DNA of 13,834 bases from CAKOSP01 sp964404455 (lineage in GTDB: Bacteria > Bacillota_I > Bacilli_A > RF39 > UBA660), in the NCBI GenBank assembly GCA_964404455.1, contig CAYOJY010000020.1:1-13834 (forward strand), in the 5' to 3' direction. Under the pieces are notes generated by a model. That model did not search any database. It was not told where the DNA came from and saw only the letters and a program-made list of their open reading frames with translations. The translations under genes and the position numbers were made by a program. This document shows positions 1 through 7,112 of the stretch, in pieces; position 1 is the first letter of the stretch, and each line of letters opens with the position of its first letter.

Positions 1-146
1 TTTAACTGGCTTTGCGAAAGTTTTTTCATCTCAACTGTCAAAGTCGAGAATATCATTTTTTTAGTTTTTTTTCAATACTATTTATTTTTTGGTGTATACA
101 TTTTGAAAACTTTTTAATATATCTTGATTATTTTTATTTTTGCAAT

Positions 147-170
147 AAAAAAAGTATAGCAAACTATACT
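147..170 (-). terminator. Rho-independent terminator after rplQ
   Basis: On the minus strand the sequence reads AGTATAG, loop TTTG, CTATACT, then an uninterrupted run of T. That gives a perfect 7-bp stem (153-159 with 164-170) followed by a U-tract at 147-152. The 5' arm contains the last rplQ codon (GTA) and its TAG stop, so the hairpin starts inside the gene. The stem has only two G-C pairs, so it may be modest in strength. Its place at the end of the alpha operon and its orientation fit the end of the long ribosomal transcript. Confidence 0.72.
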
Positions 171-505
171 AATTCTAATTTAACTTCTAATGCATCATCG
201 CCACGACGTTCTTTTAATTTAATAATTCTAGTGTATCCACCATTACGTTCTGCATATTTAGGCGCTAATTCATTAAAAATCTTACTTACAACTTCTTTAT
301 CATTATGTAAAAATGCTAAAGCACTTCGACGGGATACAAGAGTTCCTCTTTTTCCATAAGTAATCATTTTATCAACAAATTTACGTACTTCTTTTGCTCT
401 AGCTTCAGTTGTTACAACAAAACCGTTTAAAATAACCGTTTTAGTAAGACCTGCTAAAATACTTCTTCTTTGTCTTGTTTCTCTTCCTAATTTTCTATAT
501 GCCAT
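164..505 (-). CDS. rplQ: 50S ribosomal protein L17
   Basis: Large-subunit protein L17, which packs near the polypeptide exit region of 23S rRNA. The 113-residue product has the family signature throughout: MAYRKLGR at the start, then TRQRRSILAGLTKTVILNG, the RAKEVRKFVDKMITYGK helix, the LVSRRSALAFL segment, and a C-terminal GGYTRIIKLKERRGDDA with an acidic end. The length is normal for Firmicutes and Mollicutes. The start is supported by AAGGAG, which lies inside the last codons of rpoA, with the ATG 5 nt past the rpoA stop. It is the last gene of the alpha operon, and its stop codon forms part of the terminator hairpin. Confidence 0.98.
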   Translation of the reverse strand: MAYRKLGRETRQRRSILAGLTKTVILNGFVVTTEARAKEVRKFVDKMITYGKRGTLVSRRSALAFLHNDKEVVSKIFNELAPKYAERNGGYTRIIKLKERRGDDALEVKLELV

Positions 506-510
506 ATTTA

Positions 511-1455
511 TTACTCCTTAAACTTAAGCCCTAATTCTTTAACTTTATCCAGAACTTCTTTTAATGATTTCTTTCCTAAGTTTCTAATTTTAGTAACTTC
601 CATTTCTTTCTTATCCACTAAATCTTGAAGAGTATGAATTCCTGCTCTTTTTAAGCAATTGTATGCTCTTACTGAAAACTCTACTTCTTCAATTGGGGTT
701 TCTAATTTTTTAGCAATCGTATCAATTTTTTTCTCTTGCATAATATTTGTCATATCACATATTCCATTTAAATCAGTAATGATTGTAAAATGTTCAATTA
801 ATATTTTACCGGCAATTGCTAATGCTTCTTCCGGAGTAACACTTCCATTAGTGGTTACTTCCATAATTAATTTATCATAATTTTCATTTTGACCAACACG
901 AGTATCTACTACTTCATATTTTATGAGTTCAACTGGTGAATATGAGGAATCCATTGCAATAACACCTATCTTAGCATCCTCTAATCTTTTTTTATTTGTT
1001 GCAGCATCAACATATCCACGTCCGTTTTCCACGGTCATTTCCATATTAATATTGCCACCTTTTACTAAAGTACAAATAACTAAATCTGGATTAATAATTT
1101 CAATATCAGAATCTTTTTCAATATGAGCTGCTGTAACAATACCTTCTTTATTGGCAAATAATCTGATAGTTTTCATTTCTTTTGAATAATTTTTAACAAC
1201 TAATTTTTTTAAAGCTAAGATAATTGTTGTTACATCTTCAACTACTCCTTCAATTTTTTGAAATTCATGCATTACACCTTCAATTTTAACACTGGTAATT
1301 GCACTTCCGGGCAAACTAGATAGCATTACTCGACGTAGTGCGTTTCCAATAGTTGTTCCAAAGCCTCTTTCTAATGGATCTAGTTCAAACTTACCATAGC
1401 AATTACTTTCAATATATTCAGAAATTTTATAATCTGGTTTCTCAAATTTTATCAT
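511..1455 (-). CDS. rpoA: DNA-directed RNA polymerase alpha subunit
   Basis: The alpha subunit dimerises to start RNA polymerase assembly and contacts promoter DNA and activators. The 314 residues show both domains. The N-terminal assembly domain covers about residues 1-230, with LERGFGTTIGNALRR at 28-42 and VVEDVTTIILALKKL at 71-85. After a linker, the C-terminal helix-hairpin-helix domain covers about 250-314. In that domain SVRAYNCLK carries R263 and N266, and NLGKKSL begins at N292; these match E. coli R265, N268 and the NLGKKSL loop that bind UP-element DNA. The length is typical. The ATG follows AAGGAAGGT, 19 nt after rpsK. It sits between rpsK and rplQ, the usual place. The cluster has no rpsD, as is common in Firmicutes. 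Confidence 0.98.
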   Translation of the reverse strand: MIKFEKPDYKISEYIESNCYGKFELDPLERGFGTTIGNALRRVMLSSLPGSAITSVKIEGVMHEFQKIEGVVEDVTTIILALKKLVVKNYSKEMKTIRLFANKEGIVTAAHIEKDSDIEIINPDLVICTLVKGGNINMEMTVENGRGYVDAATNKKRLEDAKIGVIAMDSSYSPVELIKYEVVDTRVGQNENYDKLIMEVTTNGSVTPEEALAIAGKILIEHFTIITDLNGICDMTNIMQEKKIDTIAKKLETPIEEVEFSVRAYNCLKRAGIHTLQDLVDKKEMEVTKIRNLGKKSLKEVLDKVKELGLKFKE

Positions 1456-1474
1456 TATTACCTTCCTTTTCTAA

Positions 1475-1858
1475 TTATTTTCTTGGTCTTTTCGGCGGAC
1501 GACAGCCATTATGAGGTACTGGGGTTTCATCAATAATTGATGTTATTTCCAATCCCGCTGTTTGTAAAGATCTAATTGCATTTTCTCTACCAGGCCCTAA
1601 ACCTTTAATAAAAACATCTACTTTTTTTACTCCATTATCAACTGCGGCATTAGCTGCTGCTTCAGCCGTTAAACCAGCTGCAAAAGGAGTTTTTTTCTTA
1701 CTACCTTTGTAACCAATTCTTCCTGATGATGACCAAGCAATAACTTGTCCTGCTTTATCACTGATTGTTACAATCGTATTATTATAAGTTGAATGAATAT
1801 GAGCTGTTGCCTCAGAAATTGACTTTTTAACTTTTCTTTTTCTTCTATTATATGCCAT
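1475..1858 (-). CDS. rpsK: 30S ribosomal protein S11
   Basis: Small-subunit platform protein that binds 16S rRNA near the E site with S6, S18 and S21. The 127-residue sequence has a basic N-terminus, then AHIHSTYNNTIVTISD, the WSSSGRIGYKGSKKKTPFAA segment, GLGPGRENAIRSL and the terminal PVPHNGCRPPKRPRK, all S11 hallmarks. The length is close to the usual 129. The start lies 7 nt after rpsM with a modest GTAGGT site, so coupled translation is likely. It is the second gene of the alpha operon. Confidence 0.98.
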   Translation of the reverse strand: MAYNRRKRKVKKSISEATAHIHSTYNNTIVTISDKAGQVIAWSSSGRIGYKGSKKKTPFAAGLTAEAAANAAVDNGVKKVDVFIKGLGPGRENAIRSLQTAGLEITSIIDETPVPHNGCRPPKRPRK

Positions 1859-1865
1859 TATTTAC

Positions 1866-2240
1866 CTACTTTCCGCTCTTTTTCTTATTAGCTACAACTT
1901 TTCTTCTACCTTTTCTGGTATGAGCGTTGCGGCTAGTTCTTTGTCCCCTAACAGGAAGACCTTTTTTATGTCTTACACCTTCATAACAATTAATTTCCAT
2001 TTTATTTTTAATGCTTAATTGAGTTTCACGGCGTAAATCACCTTCGACTAAATGATTATCAATTTCTTTACGAATTGCATTTATTTCATCTTCTGTCAAA
2101 TCTTTTACTTTTTTTGCTGAATCTACTTTTGCGTTTTCACATATTGTTTTAGCTAAATTTTTACCAATTCCATATATTGAGGTTAAACCAATGCATATAT
2201 GTTTTTCATTAGGTAATTCAACATTCTTAATTCTTGCCAT
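1866..2240 (-). CDS. rpsM: 30S ribosomal protein S13
   Basis: Small-subunit head protein that makes bridges to the 50S subunit and whose tail reaches the P-site tRNA. The 124 residues begin MARIKNVELPNEKHICIGLTS and contain the helix-two-turn-helix region (YGIGKNLAKTICENA), LVEGDLRRE, and GVRHKKGLPVRGQRTSRNAHTRKG. They end in a lysine-rich tail (KKKSGK). The length is typical. The binding site AGGAG overlaps the TAG stop of rpmJ, so translation of the two is probably linked. It opens the alpha operon, but no gap is large enough here for a separate promoter between genes. Confidence 0.98.
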   Translation of the reverse strand: MARIKNVELPNEKHICIGLTSIYGIGKNLAKTICENAKVDSAKKVKDLTEDEINAIRKEIDNHLVEGDLRRETQLSIKNKMEINCYEGVRHKKGLPVRGQRTSRNAHTRKGRRKVVANKKKSGK

Positions 2241-2248
2241 ATTTTCTC

Positions 2249-2362
2249 CTATCCTTGTCTCTGCTTATGTTTAGGGTTATCACAAATAACCATAACTCTT
2301 CCTTTTCTTCTTATTACTTTACATTTTTTACAAATTTTTTTAACCGATGGTCTAACTTTCAT
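2249..2362 (-). CDS. rpmJ: 50S ribosomal protein L36
   Basis: A 37-residue large-subunit zinc protein that sits in a 23S rRNA pocket. It reads MKVRPSVKKICKKCKVIRRK at the start and ends DNPKHKQRQG. The zinc ligands are C11, C14, C27 and H32, so this is the zinc-binding (C+) form rather than the zinc-free paralog. The ATG follows GGAGGAAAGTT, 13 nt after infA, and the TAG stop overlaps the rpsM ribosome binding site. Its place between infA and rpsM is canonical. Confidence 0.97.
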   Translation of the reverse strand: MKVRPSVKKICKKCKVIRRKGRVMVICDNPKHKQRQG

Positions 2363-2375
2363 AACTTTCCTCCAT

Positions 2376-2609
2376 TTATCTTTTATTCCATGTTATAATC
2401 CCGCGTTTTAAATCATAAGGGGATAATTCAACTGTCACTGTATCGCCCGGTAAAATTCGAATCATATTAATGCGCATTTTCCCTGAAACATACGCTGTTA
2501 TGGTATGACCATTAGGTAATTCCACTAAATAATCGCTACCTTTTAATACTTCTTTAACCTTACCTTCTACTTCAATTTTATCACTTTTATTTTTCGTTAT
2601 CTCATTCAC
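2376..2609 (-). CDS. infA: Translation initiation factor IF-1
   Basis: IF-1 blocks the ribosomal A site during initiation and works with IF-2 and IF-3. The product is a single OB-fold: IEVEGKVKEVLKGSDYLVEL, then NGHTITAYVSGKMRINMIRI, LPGDTVTVELSPYDLKRGII, ending TWNKR. At 77 residues it is about five longer than the usual 72, all in the N-terminus (NEITKNKSDK). The only conventional in-frame start is GTG at 2609. It overlaps the TGA stop of map as GTGA, and a GGGAGA motif abuts it directly. The nearby ATG at 2605 is out of frame and leads to a stop after two codons. Initiation at an unusual downstream codon is possible. The identity is certain; the exact start is less so. Confidence 0.95.
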   Translation of the reverse strand: MNEITKNKSDKIEVEGKVKEVLKGSDYLVELPNGHTITAYVSGKMRINMIRILPGDTVTVELSPYDLKRGIITWNKR

Positions 2610-3343
2610 TCTCCCGTCAAAATTTGATATCCATTTTTTGTTACAAGTACTGTATGCTCAAAATGGGCTGATGGTAATCCATCTTCGGTTTTAATAGTCC
2701 AATCATCTTCATCCATATAAATATATCTTCTTCCTAAATTAAGCATTGGTTCAACAGCAATTGTCATTCCTGCTTTCAAGGTTTGTTTCATATTCGTTTT
2801 ATAATTGGGGATATCAGGTGCCTCATGTAACTTAATACCCACTCCATGACCAACTAATTCTTCTATTACACTTAAATGATTTTCATGAGCGATTCTAGCA
2901 ACAACTAGGCCAATATCACTTACTTTAATTCCATCTTTGATAACACTTAATCCTTTATATAAAGCTTTTTTAGTATTATCAACTAAATTTTTAATGTCTT
3001 CATTAACTTCCCCAACAATATAAGTATATGCAGAATCAGAATGATATCCTTGATAACATACTCCAATATCAATAGAAACCACATCACCGTTTTTTATTTT
3101 TCGCATTGAGGGAATGCCGTGAACTACTTCATCATTAAGGGAAATACAAATACTCTTAGGATAACCATTATAATTTAAAAATGAAGGTTCACAATTATTT
3201 TTAAGAATAAACTTATGAGCAATATCATTTAATTTTAAAGTACTTATCCCAACTTTTAAATTTTTCTCAATTTCTTTATGGGTTAAATAATTTATTCTCC
3301 CCGCATGCCTCATTAATTCAATTTCATCCATCTTTTTAATCAT
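2606..3343 (-). CDS. map: Methionine aminopeptidase, type I
   Basis: Cytosolic metalloprotease that removes initiator Met from nascent proteins. The 245 residues show the pita-bread fold of type I enzymes. Predicted metal ligands are D92 (in VVSIDIG), D103 (in GYHSDSA), H166 (in GHGVGI), E198 (in VEPML) and E229 (in FEHTVLV). H75 in EVVHGIPS matches the conserved substrate-pocket His. No N-terminal zinc-finger extension is present. The start at 3343 is chosen because AAGGAG precedes it at good spacing; the site lies in the last codons of adk, which it overlaps by 8 nt. The stop is TGA, shared with the infA start. The second Met (residue 5) is a weaker alternative start. Confidence 0.97.
   Translation of the reverse strand: MIKKMDEIELMRHAGRINYLTHKEIEKNLKVGISTLKLNDIAHKFILKNNCEPSFLNYNGYPKSICISLNDEVVHGIPSMRKIKNGDVVSIDIGVCYQGYHSDSAYTYIVGEVNEDIKNLVDNTKKALYKGLSVIKDGIKVSDIGLVVARIAHENHLSVIEELVGHGVGIKLHEAPDIPNYKTNMKQTLKAGMTIAVEPMLNLGRRYIYMDEDDWTIKTEDGLPSAHFEHTVLVTKNGYQILTGE
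2610..2615 (-). promoter_or_regulatory. Ribosome binding site of infA, oddly spaced
   Basis: GGGAGA on the minus strand lies inside the last codons of map and directly abuts the infA GTG, leaving no usual spacer. Nine nucleotides separate it from an ATA codon (2598-2600), the fourth in-frame codon of infA. Either the GTG is used by coupling to termination of map, or a rare start codon is used. Confidence 0.5.
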
Positions 3344-3983
3344 TAATTATCTCCTTAATTTTTAAATATAGTTTCTTAGCTTCTAAAGATGCATCAAGAA
3401 TATGTAATTTATTTAAATTATGGTAATAATCAACTACTGGTTCAATATTATTTAAATATATATTAAACCTTTTTTTAAAAGATTCCGGATTATCATCACT
3501 TCTTTTTTTCAAAACCTTTCCGCATTCATCACAAATATTTTCAACTTTTGGCTTTAAATCATCATCATAAATATTATAAATTTTATTACATGAACAATTA
3601 ATTCTGCCTAAAGTTCTTTTTAATGCTGTATTTTCATCTAATTTTAAATAAATAACTATGTAGTCAGTAATGTTATTTTGCTTTAAAATTAAGGAAAATT
3701 CTTTTGCTTGAAATAGTGTTCTGGGAAAACCATCAAAAATAAATGGCTTTCCTTTTAAACTACTGATTTTTTTATTAATAAGAGTTAGCATTAATGAATC
3801 ATCAACCATTGCTCCTTGATCTACAATATTTTTGACCGCCATAGATAGAGGATTTTGCAAACTTGCAAATTTTCTTAATATTTTTCCCGCTGAAATATGT
3901 TCGTAACCATAATCTCTTACTAGAAATCTGCTTTGAGTTCCTTTCCCTCCCGCTGGAGGTGCAATAAATATTATATTAATCAT
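3336..3983 (-). CDS. adk: Adenylate kinase (divergent, LID-type)
   Basis: Interconverts AMP and ATP with two ADP, in the cytosol. The 215-residue protein is close to the family length and shows the phosphate loop (8-16, APPAGGKGT), the GFPRT motif (85-89), the R123..R127 arginines, a cysteine-bearing LID (C130, C132, C151, C154), and the RSDDNPESFKKR segment (161-172). Several family-typical residues differ: the P-loop has Ala at the first and fourth positions where Gly is usual, HISTGD is HISAGK (29-34), and the first Cys pair is CxC rather than CxxC. It overlaps secY by 4 nt (ATGA) and follows AAAGGA. The secY-adk-map order strongly supports the call. A non-adenylate nucleotide kinase is unlikely. 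Confidence 0.94.
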   Translation of the reverse strand: MINIIFIAPPAGGKGTQSRFLVRDYGYEHISAGKILRKFASLQNPLSMAVKNIVDQGAMVDDSLMLTLINKKISSLKGKPFIFDGFPRTLFQAKEFSLILKQNNITDYIVIYLKLDENTALKRTLGRINCSCNKIYNIYDDDLKPKVENICDECGKVLKKRSDDNPESFKKRFNIYLNNIEPVVDYYHNLNKLHILDASLEAKKLYLKIKEIIND

Positions 3984-5245
3984 CTTAATTTTTTCCTTTT
4001 AGAAGAGTAACTTCTACTCACTAAACTACTATCAAGTTGTTTATAAGTCTCAATCGCTACCCCAACAACAATTAAAGCACCTGTCCCACCAATGGTAACA
4101 TGACCTGGTAAGTGAGTTAAATTAGATAATATAATTGGTAATCCCGCAAGAGTCATAAGGAATAAACATCCTACTGCTGTTAAATTAGATAAGGTTGTAC
4201 TTATATAATTTACAGTTGCTTCTCCCGGTCTTATTCCCGGAATATAACCGCCACTTTCATTTAATTTTTTACTCATTTCTTCTGGATTCATCAATAAAAA
4301 TGTGTAAAAATAACCAAAGAATAATACTAATAATAAATAAAGTGCTAACCCTGGCCAAGAAGTATAAACAATATATTCATTAACAAAATCAATGGCACTC
4401 TGATTTTTAGTAAATGCTACGATAGTTGCTGGAATGGTTGATAAAATGGAAGCAAATATTACAGGAATTACTCCAGCTGAATTAATTTTAATTGGTAAGA
4501 AACTTTGTTGTCCACCATATGCTGATGAACTGCGATTGGCATGTTGAATAGGTATTCTTCTTTCAGCCAATTGAACCCAAATAATACCAATGATAACTAA
4601 TAATGTTACTAAAATAAATGTTAATAACAAAATAATTCCAATGCTGTGAACATAATCTCCAGAGGCAATAAACGATTGATACGCTCCCCCAAAAACTCCC
4701 GGCATACTTTGCAGGATACCAGCCATGATCAACATTGATTGACCATTACCAATTCCTTTACTAGTAATTTGATCGCCCATCCATAAACAAAATGCAGTAC
4801 CGGCGGTCATAACTAGTGACGTTTTAAGCATCGTTAATGAATCGGCTCCTTCTAAAAAAAATACCGCTAAAGCATAAGCTTGAATAAACCCGATTATAAT
4901 TCCTAGATATCTTGTAATTTTATTTATTTTTTGTTTACCAACATATCCTTGTTCTTTTAATTCTTTAAAATAAGGTAACACATCCATTTGTAATAATTGA
5001 GTAATAATAGATGCGGTAATGTAAGGAGCAACTCCTAATCCAAAGATAGAAAAGTTTTTAAGCCCTCCTCCACTCATTAAGTTAAATATTTCTAAAAACC
5101 CTAAGTTTTGGTAAACTGCTGATGCCCAAGGAATTGTTAAATTCGTACCGATACAAAAAATTCCTAAACAAAATAGTGTTAAATATATTCTTTTCCGCAA
5201 ATCCTTATTCGATTTACCAAAAAGTTCGGAAAAGCCACTAAACAT
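3980..5245 (-). CDS. secY: Protein translocase subunit SecY
   Basis: Channel subunit of the SecYEG translocon in the cytoplasmic membrane. The 421-residue protein has about ten hydrophobic segments (first about 20-40, last about 384-400). It has the plug region with NFSIFGLGVAPYITASI (64-80), the ITSKGIGNGQSMLI loop (160-173), the LAERRIPIQ segment (226-234) ahead of PIKINSAGVIPVIFA (251-265), and the IPGIRPG cytoplasmic loop (335-341) that contacts SecA and the ribosome. The C-terminus is strongly basic. It is slightly shorter than the usual 430 or so. ATG overlaps the rplO stop by one base (TAATG) behind GAGGTGA. It ends in TGA, overlapping the adk start, which is direct evidence that TGA is a stop codon here. 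Confidence 0.98.
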   Translation of the reverse strand: MFSGFSELFGKSNKDLRKRIYLTLFCLGIFCIGTNLTIPWASAVYQNLGFLEIFNLMSGGGLKNFSIFGLGVAPYITASIITQLLQMDVLPYFKELKEQGYVGKQKINKITRYLGIIIGFIQAYALAVFFLEGADSLTMLKTSLVMTAGTAFCLWMGDQITSKGIGNGQSMLIMAGILQSMPGVFGGAYQSFIASGDYVHSIGIILLLTFILVTLLVIIGIIWVQLAERRIPIQHANRSSSAYGGQQSFLPIKINSAGVIPVIFASILSTIPATIVAFTKNQSAIDFVNEYIVYTSWPGLALYLLLVLFFGYFYTFLLMNPEEMSKKLNESGGYIPGIRPGEATVNYISTTLSNLTAVGCLFLMTLAGLPIILSNLTHLPGHVTIGGTGALIVVGVAIETYKQLDSSLVSRSYSSKRKKLR

Positions 5246-5688
5246 TAAATCACCTCGGTTTTGCCGCCTGCATTTTCAATTTTAGTTACAGCTGAACTTG
5301 AAAAACGATTTGCTTTAATAGTTAATTTTTTTTCTAATTCACCATTTCCTAAAACCTTAATGCCGCTTAAACTATTTTTAATGATACCTCTTTCTTTTAA
5401 TATTTCGGGAGTTACAACATCTCCTTCATTAAAGAACTTATTTAAATCACTTAAATTAATAGTCGCATATTTTGTTTCAAAACGTTTATTATTAAAACCG
5501 CGTTTTGGTAATCTTCTAAATAAAGGAGATTGTCCTCCTTGAAACCAAACAGGAATTGATGCTCCGCTTCGAGATTTTTGACCTTTTTCACCACGAGTTG
5601 AAGTTTTACCCATTCCACTTCCTGGACCCCGGCCAACCCTTTTAATTGATTTATATTCTTTTGCCTTTGGTAAATTATCTAACTTCAT
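5245..5688 (-). CDS. rplO: 50S ribosomal protein L15
   Basis: Large-subunit protein L15, a late-assembly protein reaching deep into 23S rRNA. Its 147 residues have the glycine- and arginine-rich N-terminal extension (VGRGPGSGMGKTSTRGEKGQ, then KSRSGA), the FQGGQSPLFRRLPKRGF motif, and a C-terminal globular domain ending ENAGGKTEVI. The length is typical. The start overlaps the rpsE stop as TAATG, behind GAGGAAC. In most bacteria rpmD (L30) stands between rpsE and rplO; here the one-base overlap leaves no room for it. The next gene, secY, is joined by a second TAATG. Confidence 0.98.
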   Translation of the reverse strand: MKLDNLPKAKEYKSIKRVGRGPGSGMGKTSTRGEKGQKSRSGASIPVWFQGGQSPLFRRLPKRGFNNKRFETKYATINLSDLNKFFNEGDVVTPEILKERGIIKNSLSGIKVLGNGELEKKLTIKANRFSSSAVTKIENAGGKTEVI

Positions 5689-6191
5689 TATAGTTCCTCA
5701 ACTTTCTTTCCGCGAAGAGTTGCTATTTGGTCTTTAGTTCTTTGAAAAATTAAAGCCGCTAAAGTTGCTTTAGCAACATTAACTTTAATATTAGATCCTA
5801 ATGATTTAGCCATAATATCTTTAACTCCGGCTAGTTCTAATACTGCTCTTGCAGCACCACCGGCAACAATCCCGCGACCTTCTAAAGCTGGTTTAACCAA
5901 AACAACTGCTCTTCCTACTTTACCAGTAGCTTCATGAGGAATAGTTCGATTATCCACTAAAGAAATTTTAACAACATTTTTATTGGCTGCTTGAATAGCT
6001 TTTTTAATTGCTTCAGGAACTTCATTTGATTTTCCTGTACCAATTCCTACTAAACCTTTACGATTACCAACAGCAACTGTTGCAGAGAAACGAAAGTGTC
6101 TACCACCTTTAGTAACTTTTGTTACTCTTCCGATTGATATAACTTTTTCTTCCAATAAATTTTTTCTTGGTTCTTTATTATTTTTTCTCAT
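5688..6191 (-). CDS. rpsE: 30S ribosomal protein S5
   Basis: Small-subunit protein S5, on the solvent side near the mRNA entry tunnel, involved in decoding fidelity. The 167 residues contain the N-terminal double-stranded-RNA-binding-like domain (VISIGRVTKVTKGGRHFRFS, with GNRKGLVGIGTGKSNEVPEA) and the C-terminal domain with NRTIPHEATGKVGRAVVLVK, GRGIVAGGAARAVLELAG and LGSNIKVNVAKATLAAL. The loop carrying KGGRHFRF is the region where spectinomycin-resistance changes occur in other bacteria. I see nothing there that predicts resistance. ATG follows GAGGAGG. The stop codon overlaps the rplO start. Confidence 0.98.
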   Translation of the reverse strand: MRKNNKEPRKNLLEEKVISIGRVTKVTKGGRHFRFSATVAVGNRKGLVGIGTGKSNEVPEAIKKAIQAANKNVVKISLVDNRTIPHEATGKVGRAVVLVKPALEGRGIVAGGAARAVLELAGVKDIMAKSLGSNIKVNVAKATLAALIFQRTKDQIATLRGKKVEEL

Positions 6192-6201
6192 AATGCCTCC
6201 T

Positions 6202-6558
6202 CTAAAAATCTAATCCTGCTGCTCTTGCTGCATCTGCTAAGGCCGCTACTCGCCCATGATAAGCATGCCCACCACGGTCAAATACAACCTTACTTATTTT
6301 TATTTTTTTACATTTTTCAGCAATGTCTTTGCCTACAAGTTTTGCTGCTTCAACATTACCGCCATTAGCAATATTTAAACCCTTGCTTGATGAAGAAGCT
6401 AGAGTAGTTCCGGTAACATCATCAATTAACTGAACATATATTTCTTTATTAGATCTATATACAGCTAATCTAGGAATGTCTTTCGTACCATTTAAACTTT
6501 TTCGAATACGTTTATGTCTTTTAATTCTATTTTCATTATTTGAAACTTTTTTTATCAT
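6202..6558 (-). CDS. rplR: 50S ribosomal protein L18
   Basis: Binds 5S rRNA with L5 in the central protuberance. The 118 residues show a basic N-terminus (NRIKRHKRIRKSLNGTKDIP), the RLAVYRSNKEIYVQLIDD strand, the LASSSSKGL segment, and the C-terminal VVFDRGGHAYHGRVAALADA with ARAAGLDF, all typical of L18. The length is normal. The start follows GGGAGGTAAGTT, which begins at the rplF stop codon. It lies between rplF and rpsE as in the standard spc operon. Confidence 0.98.
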   Translation of the reverse strand: MIKKVSNNENRIKRHKRIRKSLNGTKDIPRLAVYRSNKEIYVQLIDDVTGTTLASSSSKGLNIANGGNVEAAKLVGKDIAEKCKKIKISKVVFDRGGHAYHGRVAALADAARAAGLDF

Positions 6559-6569
6559 AACTTACCTCC

Positions 6570-7106
6570 CTACGCTGCTTTCTTTCCTTCTTTACGACGA
6601 ACTTTTTCACCTTTATAACGAATTCCTTTACCTTTATAAGGTTCCGGTTTTCTTATTTTACGAATATTTGCCGCAAATTCAGAAACTTGTTGTTTATCAA
6701 TACCACTAATTTTAATTTCTGTATTATTAATTTGTTCAACGGTTAATCCCTTAGGAATTTCTACATTAACAGGGTTTGAATAACCAGCATGAACAATAAG
6801 CTTATTACCTTGCACATTAAATTTGTAACCAACACCAACAGCTTCAAGGGCTTTTTCAAATCCTGCACTAACACCAATAATCATATTATTGATTAAAGCA
6901 TTGGTAGTACCTTGCATAATATTTGCAAATTTAATATCTTTATTTTTTTTAGTAGTTAAAACATTATCTTCAACTGCTACATCGATTAATTTACTAAAAT
7001 TAAATTTTAATTCTCCTTTAGGACCCTTTACTGTTAAATCATTATTTAATACTTCAACAGTAACTCCTGCGGGAAGAGTTAATTTTCTTTCGCCAATTCT
7101 ACTCAT
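6570..7106 (-). CDS. rplF: 50S ribosomal protein L6
   Basis: Large-subunit protein L6, near the sarcin-ricin loop and the factor-binding site. The 178 residues make the expected two tandem alpha/beta domains. The first begins MSRIGERKLTLPAGVTVEV with VKGPKGEL. The second contains GVGYKFNVQGNKLIVHAGYS, GLTVEQINNTEIKISGIDKQ and VSEFAANIRKIRKPEPYKGK. The tail (GIRYKGEKVRRKEGKK) is the conserved rRNA-binding end. ATG is preceded by TAAGGA, with the rpsH stop inside the site and a 6-nt gap. Confidence 0.98.
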   Translation of the reverse strand: MSRIGERKLTLPAGVTVEVLNNDLTVKGPKGELKFNFSKLIDVAVEDNVLTTKKNKDIKFANIMQGTTNALINNMIIGVSAGFEKALEAVGVGYKFNVQGNKLIVHAGYSNPVNVEIPKGLTVEQINNTEIKISGIDKQQVSEFAANIRKIRKPEPYKGKGIRYKGEKVRRKEGKKAA

Positions 7107-7112
7107 AAATCC

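Noticed and set aside
8..26. Small plus-strand hairpin CTTT-GCG-AAAG followed by T residues, a possible terminator for a convergent gene
   Set aside because: The stem is only 4 bp and no plus-strand gene is visible to its left, so it is not supportable.
1..56. A possible start of a downstream minus-strand gene (ATG at 56 or 29, open to the window edge)
   Set aside because: Only about 18 codons are visible, there is no Shine-Dalgarno site before either ATG, and the peptide is not recognisable. A TTGACA-like hexamer nearby has no matching -10 box.
12..359. A 115-codon plus-strand reading frame running from the AT-rich left end into rplQ
   Set aside because: It is mostly antisense to rplQ, rich in Phe/Tyr/Leu from AT-rich sequence, lacks a ribosome binding site, and resembles no protein I know.
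2606..5245. Use of the Mycoplasma genetic code (TGA as Trp), suggested by the Mollicutes-like gene set
   Set aside because: TGA terminates both secY and map exactly at the expected protein ends, and conserved tryptophans are encoded by TGG.
5451..5636. A 61-codon minus-strand frame inside rplO
   Set aside because: It lies wholly within rplO in another frame, with no family resemblance and no independent binding site.
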